Shown here: one piece after another, positions 24,981 through 33,034 of the stretch
How positions within the stretch are numbered: position 1 is the first letter of the stretch
How the letters are laid out: the number at the start of each line of letters is the position of its first letter
DNA from: Pseudomonas sp. IPO3778
GTDB lineage: Bacteria; Pseudomonadota; Gammaproteobacteria; Pseudomonadales; Pseudomonadaceae
Reading direction: 5' to 3'
DNA length: 38,175 nt
Assembly: GCF_013386825.1 (NCBI RefSeq)
Contig: NZ_JACARC010000064.1
Coordinates: forward strand, 1-38,175
Notes under the pieces: model-generated
Database searches by the model: none
What the model saw: only the letters and a program-made list of their open reading frames with translations
Told to the model about the DNA's origin: nothing
Translations under genes and position numbers: made by a program

Positions 24981-25972
24981 TGCACCGACTCCCCGGCAGT
25001 CAGCCAGCACGCGCTTTTGCGGGTGCCGACAGGGTTGATCAGATCCAGGCGCGGGCGCTCGAGGCATTGGCTCATGGCCTGTGGGCAGCGTTCGCGAAAG
25101 GTGCAGCCTGAGGGCAGGGCGGCCAGGTTGGGTACCTGGCCGGGAATGGTCAGCAGGTCGTCACCGGGTTTGACTTGTTCCGGCAGGCCGCTGAGCAGGC
25201 CCTGGGTGTAGGGGTGGCGCGGGTCGCTCATCACTTGGGCGGTGGGGCCTTCTTCCACCACGGCGCCGGTGTACATCACGTACACCCGGTCGCAGAACTG
25301 CGAGACCACGGCCATGTCGTGGGTGATCAGCAAGATGGCGGTGCCGCGTTCCCGGGCTTTTTCCCGCAGCAGCAACAACACCTGGCGTTGCACGGTGACG
25401 TCGAGGGCGGTGGTGGGTTCGTCGGCGATCAGCAACTGCGGGTCGCAGGAAAACGCCAGGGCGATCATCACCCGCTGGCGCATGCCGCCGGAGAGTTCGA
25501 AGGGGTAGCTGTCGAGCACCTGTTCGGGGTCGGCGATGTGCATGTCCCGCAGCAGGGCGACGGCCTTGGCGCGGGCGTCGGCCTTGCTCAGGCGCTGGTG
25601 GTGGATGATCACGTCGAGCATCTGCCGGCCGATGCGCCGGGTCGGGTTCAACGCGGTCATCGGCTCCTGGAAAATCATCGCCGCATCACGCCCGCGAATC
25701 TGCAACAGCTCTTTCTCGCTGGCCGCCAGCATGTCGCGGCCCAGCATCTGCAAACTGCCGGCGGTGATCCGGTAACTGCGCTCTGGCAGCAAGCGCAGGC
25801 TGAGCATCGCGGTCACGGATTTACCGGAGCCGGACTCACCCACCACGCCGACGACTTCGCCGGGGTTGACGTGCAACGACACGCCGTTGAGCGCCTGCAC
25901 ATTGTTACGGTAAGCCGGGAACTCCAGGCTCAGGTTATCGATGGCAAGGACTGCCGGACTGGACATGGTCAT
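24977..25972 (-). CDS. ddpD: Dipeptide ABC transporter ATPase, DdpD/DppD type
   Basis: A 331-residue ABC ATPase, partner of the next gene product in a heterodimeric motor. Walker A is GESGSGKSV, Q-loop IFQEPMTALNPTR, signature LSGGMRQRVMIALAF, Walker B LLIADEPTTALD and switch ITHDMAV. The C-terminal cluster CTFRERCPQAMSQC is the region that binds an Fe-S cluster in some family members. Start and stop both overlap the neighbours by 4 bp (ATGA), so translation is coupled. A second ATG six bases downstream is also possible. Confidence 0.87.
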   Translation of the reverse strand: MTMSSPAVLAIDNLSLEFPAYRNNVQALNGVSLHVNPGEVVGVVGESGSGKSVTAMLSLRLLPERSYRITAGSLQMLGRDMLAASEKELLQIRGRDAAMIFQEPMTALNPTRRIGRQMLDVIIHHQRLSKADARAKAVALLRDMHIADPEQVLDSYPFELSGGMRQRVMIALAFSCDPQLLIADEPTTALDVTVQRQVLLLLREKARERGTAILLITHDMAVVSQFCDRVYVMYTGAVVEEGPTAQVMSDPRHPYTQGLLSGLPEQVKPGDDLLTIPGQVPNLAALPSGCTFRERCPQAMSQCLERPRLDLINPVGTRKSACWLTAGESVQ

Positions 25973-26868
25973 TTCCCCTGTTGCCGTGGGTCGAGCAGGT
26001 CACGAACACCGTCACCCAGCAGGTTGAAACCGGTGGCGGTGACCAGGATCGCCAGCCCCGGAAAGGTCGAATACCACCAGTTGTCGAGAATGAAGTTACG
26101 CCCGGTAGCAACCATCGCGCCCCATTCGGCGGTGGGCTGTTGCGCCCCCAGGCCGATGAAGCCCAGGGCCGAGGCCATCAGGATCGCGCTGCCGATGTCC
26201 AGGCTCAGTTGCACCAGCAACGGTGGCATCGCATTGCGGCCCACGTGCCATGACACGATGTGCCAGCGCCCGGCACCGAAGGTCTGGGACGCCTTGACGT
26301 AGCCCATCTGCCGGATGCTCAGGGCCTGGCCCCGGGCCAGGCGCACGTAGAACGGAATGCGCACCACGGTGATCGCCAGCATCGCGTTGAACAGGCTCGG
26401 GCCCAGGGCGGCGGCCAGGGCCATGATCAGCACCAGGGACGGCACCGACAGCATGATGTCCATCAGGCGCATGATCAGGCTGTCGAACCGCCCGCCGATA
26501 ATCCCCGACAGGCAGCCCAGCAGCCCACCCACCAGGCACGATGAAAACGCCACGAACAGGCCGACGCCCACCGACTGGCGGCTGCCGTACAGCACCCGGC
26601 TGAACAGGTCGCGGCCGACTTCATCGGTGCCAAACCAGTGTTCGGCCGAGGGCTCGGCGAGACGTTGGGCCAGGTTCAGGGCGTTGGGGTCATGGCTGGC
26701 CAGCCACGGGGCGAACGCCATGCAGATCAGCACGATCAGGGTGATGGTCAGGCCGGCAATGGTCAGCGGGCTGCGGCGTATTTGATAGCCCAGGTATTCC
26801 AGACGCGCGCGCCAGGTGGGGCGCTGCTCCAGGGGCACCGGTACGGGCATGGTCACGGGAGCGGTCAT
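25969..26868 (-). CDS. ddpC: Dipeptide ABC transporter permease, DdpC/DppC type
   Basis: A 299-residue inner-membrane permease. It has an N-terminal OppC-type segment (RRSPLTIAGLTITLIVLI), the periplasmic HWFGTDEVGRDLFSRVLYG block common to DppC/OppC proteins and about six hydrophobic segments. The ATPase-docking loop is EAA-like around VKASQTFGAGRWHI. It starts one base after the ddpB stop codon and its own stop overlaps ddpD. Confidence 0.88.
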   Translation of the reverse strand: MTAPVTMPVPVPLEQRPTWRARLEYLGYQIRRSPLTIAGLTITLIVLICMAFAPWLASHDPNALNLAQRLAEPSAEHWFGTDEVGRDLFSRVLYGSRQSVGVGLFVAFSSCLVGGLLGCLSGIIGGRFDSLIMRLMDIMLSVPSLVLIMALAAALGPSLFNAMLAITVVRIPFYVRLARGQALSIRQMGYVKASQTFGAGRWHIVSWHVGRNAMPPLLVQLSLDIGSAILMASALGFIGLGAQQPTAEWGAMVATGRNFILDNWWYSTFPGLAILVTATGFNLLGDGVRDLLDPRQQGK

Positions 26869-26869
26869 C

Positions 26870-27886
26870 TCAATTTACCTCGCCGATGCGCGGGTCCACC
26901 ACGCGGTAGAGCAGGTCGATCAGCATGTTGAGCAGCACATAAATAAACGACACCAGGATCGCGAAGCCCATCACCGCCGGGAAATCCAGGGACTGGATCG
27001 ACTTCACCACATAGGCGCCCATGCCCGGCCAGGCAAATACGGTCTCGGTGAGTACCGCGCCGTAGAGCAGGTCGCCCAGGGTCAGGCCGAGCACGGTGAT
27101 CGACGGGATCAGCGCATTGGGCAAAGCGTGGCGCAGGATGACGGCCCAGCGCGACAAACCGTAGGCGCGGGCGGTGCGGATATAGTCTTCGCCCAACTGG
27201 TCGAGCATCGCCGAGCGGATCTGCCGGGCGACCACGCCGAGGTTGACGAAACCCAGGGTGACAGCGGGCAGGATCAGGTGCTCCAGCGCATTCAGGAACA
27301 GCGGGATATTGCCGGCCAGCAGCGAGTCGATCAGGTAGAAACCGGTGATCGTGGGCGCAGGTTCCAGGCCTTCATCCAGCCGGCCGCTGCCGGGCAGCCA
27401 GCCGAGTTGGCCGTAGAACAACACGATCAAGCCCAGGCCGAGCCAGAACGCCGGAGTGGAAATACCGGTGACCGCCAGCGTTCGGGCGATCTGGTCGATG
27501 GCGCGGTTGTGATACACCGCTGACAGCACGCCGAGCGGTACACCCACCAGTACCGAGAGCAGCAGGGCGGCCACCGCCAGTTCCAGGGTCGCCGGGAAAA
27601 AGGTTTTAAGGTCTTCCAGCACCGGGCGGCTGGTGCGGATCGAGGTGCCGAGGTCGCCGTGCAGCAGGTCGCTCATGTAGCGGCCGTATTGCTGGTACAG
27701 CGGCAGGTCGAGGCCCAGTTGATGGCGGATATTCTCGACGATGGCGTCGCTGGCCCGGTCACCGGCAATCAGGCGCGCCGGGTCACCCGGGATCAGGTGG
27801 GAGATGCAAAAGGTAATCAGCGAAACGCCGACCACGACCAAAATCAGGCCGAACAGGCGTTTGCGCAACATATTCAGGAAGGCCAT
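26870..27886 (-). CDS. ddpB: Dipeptide ABC transporter permease, DdpB/DppB type
   Basis: A 338-residue inner-membrane permease of the DppB/OppB class. It has the N-terminal helix GLILVVVGVSLITFCISHLI followed by PGDPARLIAG. The EAA-like loop is IRTARAYGLSRWAVILRHAL, and about six helices are seen. The start at 27886 has GAGG 5 bases upstream; the frame stays open into the REP pair, but those residues are repeat-derived. A REP pair separates it from the binding-protein gene. Confidence 0.88.
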   Translation of the reverse strand: MAFLNMLRKRLFGLILVVVGVSLITFCISHLIPGDPARLIAGDRASDAIVENIRHQLGLDLPLYQQYGRYMSDLLHGDLGTSIRTSRPVLEDLKTFFPATLELAVAALLLSVLVGVPLGVLSAVYHNRAIDQIARTLAVTGISTPAFWLGLGLIVLFYGQLGWLPGSGRLDEGLEPAPTITGFYLIDSLLAGNIPLFLNALEHLILPAVTLGFVNLGVVARQIRSAMLDQLGEDYIRTARAYGLSRWAVILRHALPNALIPSITVLGLTLGDLLYGAVLTETVFAWPGMGAYVVKSIQSLDFPAVMGFAILVSFIYVLLNMLIDLLYRVVDPRIGEVN

Positions 27887-27921
27887 GAGTACCTCGGTAA
27901 AGCAGGACGGGCAGCGTTCCA

Positions 27922-28023
27922 CTGTAGGAGCGAGCTTGCTCGCGAAGATCGTCAATGATGGCGCGCTCATGCTGAATGAACGCGGTGCTCTCGGGTTCTT
28001 CGCGAGCAAGCTCGCTCCTACAG
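27922..28023. repeat. REP pair (BIME), copy 3, inside the ddp operon
   Basis: The same arms and spacer as copy 2, placed in the 159-bp gap between ddpA and ddpB. In a polycistronic message such a hairpin can hold back 3'-to-5' decay and keep the upstream binding-protein cistron more abundant than the permease and ATPase cistrons. Confidence 0.88.
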
Positions 28024-28045
28024 GGGTATCGAGATCAAGCGGTAT

Positions 28046-29596
28046 TTACTTACTGATCTCAGCCACGTTAAACACCTGCTCCAGCATCGGATGGAACACA
28101 TAACCCTTCACCGAATCACGCATCGGCAGGGTGTAGTTCTTCTGGTACAGGTAGGCGTACACGCTGTCCTTGAGCACGATCTTCTGTGCTTCCTGGTACA
28201 GCTCGGTGCGCTTGGCCGTGTCGTTGTTGGCCGCCGCCTCGCGGATCAGCTTGTCCACCACCGGGTTGCTGTAGAACGAGCGGTTGCCCGGCAGCCCTTG
28301 CAGGGAGGAGTCGAACCAGAAGTTCATGTACATGTAGGGGTCGGAGAAGTCCGGCGCCCACGAGCCGATCGACACGTCGAAGTCACCCTTGCCCAGGCGT
28401 TCGCGCATGGTGGCGTTGGCCAGTTTTTCCATCTTCAGGTTGATCCCCAGCGGCGCCAGGCTGGCTTGCAGGGTCAGGCCGATGGATTCCCAGTCCGGGT
28501 CCTTGTCGGAGTACATGTAGTTCAGGGTGGTGATTTTTTCCGGGAGTTTCTTCAGGTTCGCGCCGGCACCGTCCAGGTCCTGTTTCATCAGCGGCAGGCT
28601 CGGGTCATTGGCCCACATGCCGGCGGGAATCGGCCCATTCATCAACTTGGCCTGGCCCTTGAGGATGCCGTCGACGACGCCTTTGTAGTCCACCGCATCA
28701 ACGATCGCCTGGCGGGCGTTCTGGTTGTTCAGCGGGGCTTTCTGGTTGTTCAGGTACAGGTAGGTCACCCGCAGTGACGGGAATTCCTTGATCACCACGT
28801 CTTTCTTTTTCGCCAGGTTGGTGAGCTGGTCCTGGGGCATGTCTTCGGCGATGTCCAGGTCACCCCGTTCCAGTTGCAGGCGGCGCACCGACGCTTCGCT
28901 GATGATCTTGATCACCACCTTGTTCAACGCAGGCTTGGGGCCGGCGTAGTAGGTGTTGGGTTCCAGGGTCAGGCTCTGGCCTTTCTGCCAGTTGGTCAGG
29001 CGAAACGCACCGGAGCCTGCAGTGTGGGTGGAAAGGTAGGCGTTGACGTCACCCTGTTTCACCACGTCCGGGTTGATGATGCCGGCGCCGTTGTGGGCGA
29101 GGGTGTAGAGGAAGGGCGCATAGGGTTTGGTCAGGGTGAAGCGCACGGTCATCGGGTCGACCACCGTGACCTTCATGTCATCCGGGAACGCGCCGGACGG
29201 GCCTTGCTTGAGCTGCATCACACGGTCGAAGGAGAACTTCACCGCATTGGCGTCGACGTCGGCGCCGTCATCGAACTTGTTGCCGGGCTTGAGCTTGAAG
29301 TCCCACACCAGGCCGTCGGCCGAGGTGGTCCAGCTGTCGGCCAGGTCGCCCTTGACGTCGGTGCTGCCCTTGCCGTTTTCGACTTTGTAGGCCACCAGTT
29401 TCTGGTACGCCGGGTACGTCACCGCCCAATCGTTATTGTCGATGGTCACGGCCGGGTCGAGGGTTTGCGGGTCGGCCGCCTTGCCGATCATCAGTGTGTC
29501 TTTGGGGGCGGCGGCACTTGCCGATTGCCACGCGCCCAGGCTCAGGGCGGCGCACAGCAGGGAGAGTGCGAGGGTCTTGCGGTTGCTTGGGGTCAT
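28046..29596 (-). CDS. ddpA: Dipeptide ABC transporter periplasmic binding protein, DdpA/DppA type
   Basis: A 516-residue extracytoplasmic solute-binding protein of family 5. A signal peptide spans residues 1-28 (MTPSNRKTLALSLLC... with cleavage after ASA). Typical blocks follow: IGKAADPQTLDPAVT, the VKFSFDRVMQLK segment and DVSIGSWAPDFSDPYMYMNF near the C-terminal hinge. AAGGAA stands about 8 bases before ATG 29596. It should deliver dipeptides, probably D-Ala-D-Ala given the ddpX neighbour, to the DdpBCDF complex. Confidence 0.89.
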   Translation of the reverse strand: MTPSNRKTLALSLLCAALSLGAWQSASAAAPKDTLMIGKAADPQTLDPAVTIDNNDWAVTYPAYQKLVAYKVENGKGSTDVKGDLADSWTTSADGLVWDFKLKPGNKFDDGADVDANAVKFSFDRVMQLKQGPSGAFPDDMKVTVVDPMTVRFTLTKPYAPFLYTLAHNGAGIINPDVVKQGDVNAYLSTHTAGSGAFRLTNWQKGQSLTLEPNTYYAGPKPALNKVVIKIISEASVRRLQLERGDLDIAEDMPQDQLTNLAKKKDVVIKEFPSLRVTYLYLNNQKAPLNNQNARQAIVDAVDYKGVVDGILKGQAKLMNGPIPAGMWANDPSLPLMKQDLDGAGANLKKLPEKITTLNYMYSDKDPDWESIGLTLQASLAPLGINLKMEKLANATMRERLGKGDFDVSIGSWAPDFSDPYMYMNFWFDSSLQGLPGNRSFYSNPVVDKLIREAAANNDTAKRTELYQEAQKIVLKDSVYAYLYQKNYTLPMRDSVKGYVFHPMLEQVFNVAEISK

Positions 29597-29713
29597 GCCG
29601 GTTTCCTTGATTATTTAGAGGAAAAAGCGGGTTGGTTTTTTTTTATGAAATCTATAACCGGGCAGTTGGTGCTAAAGGGTGCAGCTCATTATTGTGATGG
29701 TACGGTCCTGGGG

Positions 29714-30256
29714 TCAGTGGGACTCCTCAATTAATGGGAAAAGTTCGGCATCCGGCAATTCGTAATGCCACCACTCGGTGGCAATCGCCTTGAAGCCGGC
29801 ACCGAGCATGATCCCCAACAGCAGCAGGCGGTTGCGCTGCACCTGCGGGGGCAGGTCGGGGTAGAACTGATGGGACTTGGGCTCCATGGCATCAAAGGCC
29901 GTGCCCATGTCCAGGGGTGTGCCGTGTTCATCCAGCAGCGTCAGGTCGACGGCCACGCCACGGGTGTGGTGCGAGCCCAGCCGCGGGTCGCGCACGTAGT
30001 CCGGATCGGGCAGCGCCTGCCACAGCAGTTGCTGGGCGTAGGCGGGGCGATAGGCGTCGTAGATCAGCAGCGTCATGCCGGCCTGGCGGGCCAGCAGGCT
30101 CGCCTTGCGCAGGCAGGCGGCGGCTTCGGTGTGCAGCAGGCAACGGGCGTTGCGGTAGATCACGGTGCCTGCCAGGTTGTCGGCACTGGCGTAGATCAGG
30201 TCGACCTGTACCGGGTAGTCCGGTGGGGCGATTTCTACCAATGGGCTGGTATTCAC
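29714..30256 (-). CDS. ddpX: D-Ala-D-Ala dipeptidase, VanX/DdpX family
   Basis: A 180-residue zinc D,D-dipeptidase of family M15D. The full active site is present: R70 in YDAYRPAY, zinc ligands H97 and D104 in SHHTRGVAVD (SxHxxGxAxD), and E161 with H164 in TEWWHYE. It has no signal peptide, so it acts in the cytoplasm on imported dipeptide. This agrees with the E. coli DdpX role of using D-Ala-D-Ala from wall turnover as nutrient. The start is GTG 30256 with AAAGGA 9 bases upstream. It is 21 bp after the regulator and 117 bp before ddpA. Confidence 0.92.
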   Translation of the reverse strand: MNTSPLVEIAPPDYPVQVDLIYASADNLAGTVIYRNARCLLHTEAAACLRKASLLARQAGMTLLIYDAYRPAYAQQLLWQALPDPDYVRDPRLGSHHTRGVAVDLTLLDEHGTPLDMGTAFDAMEPKSHQFYPDLPPQVQRNRLLLLGIMLGAGFKAIATEWWHYELPDAELFPLIEESH

Positions 30257-30277
30257 TCAAGCATTTCCTTTAACGGG

Positions 30278-31132
30278 TCAGGATTCGAACTGGCCGAAGG
30301 CCTGTTGCAGGGCGCGGTTTTTCGCCAGGCGTGCATCCAGGCGCTCGCCGTAGCGGTCGGCGACGGCAGACACCATCAGGTTGAACAGGCACGTCAGCGG
30401 CGCCATGGAGTCCCAGAACTGGCCCACATCGGTTTTCAGTTGCAGCAGGTCCAGGTCGTAGTCACGGGCCCAGGGGCATTGCACATCGGTGATCAGCGCC
30501 AAGGGTAGACCCTGGGCATTGGCGGTCTCGCAGAATGTAGGGGTGATGCTGGAGTAGGCGCGAAAGTCCGCCGTGATGGCGTAGGGTTTTTCAAAGCCGG
30601 AGTTCAAGGTCTCGGCATAGATCCCCGACAGGCCATCGACGTAATAGACCTTGGGGCGAATGTATTCCAGGTGACTGTGGAAGGCGTTGAGGATGCCCCG
30701 GGTGGACTGGATACCGAGGATGAACACGGCGTCGGCGTCCACGATGTGCTGCACGATCTCGGCAAACGTGGGGCTGCGGGCCAGGCCGTAGACGTGCTGG
30801 ATCGCTTCGATCTCGCGGTTGAGCGAACGGTCGAGGGCGTCTTCCTGGTCGTTCTCCTGGCGAAAGGCGCCGAGGCGGTCGGTGATCAGCCAGGACGCTT
30901 GGGGGTCGCCACGCAGGTCTTGTTTGACGTCATCGAGGTTGCGATAACCCAGGGTGCGCAAAAAGCGCCCAACCGAAATCCCGGTGGTGCCGGCTTGATG
31001 GGCGATGCTGTCGGCGGTTTCGAACGGTAGCTGCTGCAGGTTGCCCAGCAGGTAGGTGGCGATGCGCTTGCCGGTAGGCGTCAGCGTCGGGAACTGCTGT
31101 TCCAGCGTGCGCTGGAAGCTGTTTTTATCCAT
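30278..31132 (-). CDS. MurR/RpiR-family transcriptional regulator
   Basis: A regulator of about 284 residues. The N-terminal RpiR helix-turn-helix (LTPTGKRIATYLLGNL, then ADSIAHQAGTTGISVGRFLR) is followed by a C-terminal SIS sugar-isomerase-like domain (ADAVFILGIQSTRGIL near residue 130). Such regulators usually sense phosphosugars or amino sugars, MurNAc-6-phosphate in MurR, so a cell-wall-derived signal is plausible here. ATG 31132 was chosen; an in-frame ATG at 31156 is also possible. It is the first gene of the ddp cluster and so may control itself. Confidence 0.86.
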   Translation of the reverse strand: MDKNSFQRTLEQQFPTLTPTGKRIATYLLGNLQQLPFETADSIAHQAGTTGISVGRFLRTLGYRNLDDVKQDLRGDPQASWLITDRLGAFRQENDQEDALDRSLNREIEAIQHVYGLARSPTFAEIVQHIVDADAVFILGIQSTRGILNAFHSHLEYIRPKVYYVDGLSGIYAETLNSGFEKPYAITADFRAYSSITPTFCETANAQGLPLALITDVQCPWARDYDLDLLQLKTDVGQFWDSMAPLTCLFNLMVSAVADRYGERLDARLAKNRALQQAFGQFES

Positions 31133-31188
31133 GACGTTTTCGCGAGTGCCGGGCATTGATGTTACTCAGGTTTCATGATTTTGATGTC

Positions 31189-31221
31189 TGTTAGAAACAT
31201 AACATCCGTTATTGCGATAAC
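31189..31221. promoter_or_regulatory. Two palindromes upstream of the rpiR-ddp operon
   Basis: TGTTAGAAACATAACA (31189-31204, 5-bp arms) and GTTATTGCGATAAC (31208-31221, 5-bp arms) lie 3 bp apart, about 57-90 bp upstream of the regulator start. They share the GTTA/TAAC half-site. Two adjacent sites fit binding by the RpiR-type regulator to control the operon. This is inference from position and symmetry. Confidence 0.5.
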
Positions 31222-31237
31222 ACAATGGCTTTTTTTC

Positions 31238-31288
31238 GGGTGGGTACGCAGGGGGGGGACAAGGGATAATCAAGGCCGCAGGGGGGGG
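31238..31288 (+). other. G-rich tract with G-quadruplex potential
   Basis: Plus-strand runs GGG (31238), GGG (31242), G8 (31251-31258) and GGG (31263) are separated by loops of 1, 6 and 4 bases, which satisfies the classical G-quadruplex rule. A second G8 lies at 31281-31288. Both G8 runs are preceded by CGCA, so a short unit has been repeated. The tract lies just upstream of the terminator hairpin at 31328. Confidence 0.6.
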
Positions 31289-31327
31289 CTCCGAAGTACC
31301 CGAGGTATTGCGTGGTTTCGATGCATT

Positions 31328-31354
31328 GGGGCGATCATTGATCGCCCCTTTTTT
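31328..31354 (+). terminator. Rho-independent terminator on the plus strand
   Basis: The stem GGGGCGAT / ATCGCCCC with loop CATTG is followed at once by six T bases. The T tract serves plus-strand transcription, yet both neighbouring genes run on the minus strand. It may end a small RNA starting near 31220, or act back-to-back after the cytochrome gene at 31363. Confidence 0.75.
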
Positions 31355-31362
31355 CGTCTGCT

Positions 31363-32970
31363 TCAGGGCTGGTCCTTGAGGGTCTCGAATGCCTTCACCC
31401 GCTTGACCAGGCTTTTCTTGCTGGCCGAGTCGGCGCTGTTGAACAGGAACGAAAAGTCCGAGGCCAGGGTGCCGCTGCCGGCGATGGTCGCGTACTGGTG
31501 ACAGGCGTTGCAGTTATCGCCCTGGACGTAGGTCTCCAGGGTGGTGTTGGCCACGGGCACATTGCCCTGGCTGATAAACGGCCCGTAGGACAGCGGCACC
31601 TGCGCCTTGACGCCCGGTTCCGGCTGCGTGGGCGGGTTGGGGGTGAGGGTCCAGAGCACGTTGATCAGCTTGTAGTACTGGAACACCGACTGGCCCTGGC
31701 TCTGCTGGGCGAAGTTGGCCTGTACCGCGCCGTTCAGGGCCTGCAGTTCGGTGGGCAGCGGATGTTCCCGGGTGGTTTGCACCGGTTGGTCCCGTGGAAA
31801 CGGCTCGGTGCAGTCACGATCGGGATGCTGCTGTTTGCACTGGATTCGCGCCACGTTCGGCGTGCATTCGGGGCCGGTGCCGCAGTTCGGGTTGTTGAAC
31901 GCGAAGCCGTCCGGCGGCGTTTGTTGCGCGGGCACTTGAGCCGGTTCCGGGACGTTGTCCACCTGTTCGAAGGTGGTCCAGATGAAGTTGGGCGAGGCTT
32001 GGGTTTTATTGATGATGTGCAGGCCCACCAGCCCCACCACTTGTTGGGTGCACTGCAAGGTGGCGGGGTTTTTGAGCCAGGCGACGGTGGTCAGGTAGCG
32101 CCCGTAGAGCTCGGGTTTGCCGGTAAGGATCCGCCAGGCGGCCTTGACCTCCAGGGCCCCCAGTTGCTCCTGTGGCACCGGGTTGGGCGGCAGCGAGCGC
32201 ATGGGTTCACCGATGGGCAGGGACAGCCCGCCCGGGTTCTGGTTGTCGAGGTTCTGCGCCACCTTCAACTGATTGGCGGCGTCGTACAGCCCTTTGCTGA
32301 CGATGTAGTCAAACTCGGCCTTGCCGACCTTGCGTTCAAAAAACACCAGGTTCTGCGACTGGTCCGTCAGCCAGCCGCCGGAGGCTTCCATGATCGGGTC
32401 CGGAATCGAGGCCAGGGTGCCGCTGGACAGGTGAAAACCATGCCGCGCGTTGATCGCGCTTTCGGAGGTGGCGGTCATGAACTTGCGCGCACCCACCGAC
32501 ATCGCCCTGAGGCTGCCCTGGGTACTGCAGTTGGACGGCACCAGGGTTTGCACGCCCCAGCCGCTGGGCACGGGCGCACCGGGCAGGAAGATATCGTTGG
32601 CGTCCTTGTAGCTGGCCCACACCGGCGCCACGCTCATCGGCTGCCCGGAGGCGGGCGGCACGCCGAACTGTGCCAGAGTGCTTTGCATATCGGGCTCGCC
32701 GGCGAGGGCGGGGGTGGCTGGCCAACCGGGGTTCACCGGCCAGTTCAGGGCAATGAACAACTGCCAGCCAAAACAATTCATAAAGCTCTGGCCGGTGGCG
32801 TTGAAATTGTTGACCGGCAGGAATCCACCGCTGGCAGGGTTGAACACCAACTGTTGCTGGACGCAGGCGTCGGCATCGGACTGGGGGGTTGCATAGGCCG
32901 ACTGCACGGCAAACAGGCCCAGCACCACACTGGTCAGCAGCGATAAAACACTCAAGCGTAACCTGGACAT
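31363..32970 (-). CDS. Exported protein with one c-type haem site
   Basis: A 535-residue protein with a signal peptide (residues 1-27, MSRLRLSVLSLLTSVVLG..., cleavage after AYA). Near the C terminus (487-491) it has a single haem-attachment motif CNACH. Six or more other cysteines are spread through the chain. I do not recognise the large N-terminal region. Conserved-looking segments include NCFGWQLFIALNWP near residue 65 and a VWASYKDANDIFLPG stretch. AAGGAG precedes the paired ATGs at 32973 and 32970. It is the third gene of the tyrosinase operon and may carry electrons to or from the periplasm; this is inference. Confidence 0.75.
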   Translation of the reverse strand: MSRLRLSVLSLLTSVVLGLFAVQSAYATPQSDADACVQQQLVFNPASGGFLPVNNFNATGQSFMNCFGWQLFIALNWPVNPGWPATPALAGEPDMQSTLAQFGVPPASGQPMSVAPVWASYKDANDIFLPGAPVPSGWGVQTLVPSNCSTQGSLRAMSVGARKFMTATSESAINARHGFHLSSGTLASIPDPIMEASGGWLTDQSQNLVFFERKVGKAEFDYIVSKGLYDAANQLKVAQNLDNQNPGGLSLPIGEPMRSLPPNPVPQEQLGALEVKAAWRILTGKPELYGRYLTTVAWLKNPATLQCTQQVVGLVGLHIINKTQASPNFIWTTFEQVDNVPEPAQVPAQQTPPDGFAFNNPNCGTGPECTPNVARIQCKQQHPDRDCTEPFPRDQPVQTTREHPLPTELQALNGAVQANFAQQSQGQSVFQYYKLINVLWTLTPNPPTQPEPGVKAQVPLSYGPFISQGNVPVANTTLETYVQGDNCNACHQYATIAGSGTLASDFSFLFNSADSASKKSLVKRVKAFETLKDQP

Positions 32971-32994
32971 CATCGCGCTCCTTGCATGAAGGTA

Positions 32995-33019
32995 AGCCGC
33001 ACCCTGGGCGGGTGCGGCT
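32995..33019 (-). terminator. Perfect intercistronic hairpin
   Basis: AGCCGCACCC and GGGTGCGGCT form a perfect 10-bp stem with a 5-base loop in the 64-bp gap between the second and third genes of the tyrosinase operon. No T tract follows on the minus strand. An RNA-processing, stabilising or partial-termination role is more likely than full termination. Confidence 0.55.
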
Positions 33020-33034
33020 GAGGGTGCATATCGG

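Noticed and set aside
27887..28009. N-terminal extension of the DdpB permease
   Set aside because: The added residues are translated REP sequence; a Shine-Dalgarno site supports the start at 27886.
31238..31288. G-rich runs as a sequencing artefact
   Set aside because: Two separate G8 runs with the same preceding CGCA argue for a real repeated unit, although exact run lengths could be slightly wrong.
31175..31501. A 108-codon plus-strand frame over the G-rich region
   Set aside because: It runs through the terminator hairpin and into the antisense of the cytochrome gene, with no protein-like features. A non-coding RNA is the better reading.
31498..32946. A 482-codon plus-strand frame
   Set aside because: Antisense to the haem-site protein, which has a signal peptide and a CXXCH motif; the plus-strand frame has no recognisable domain.
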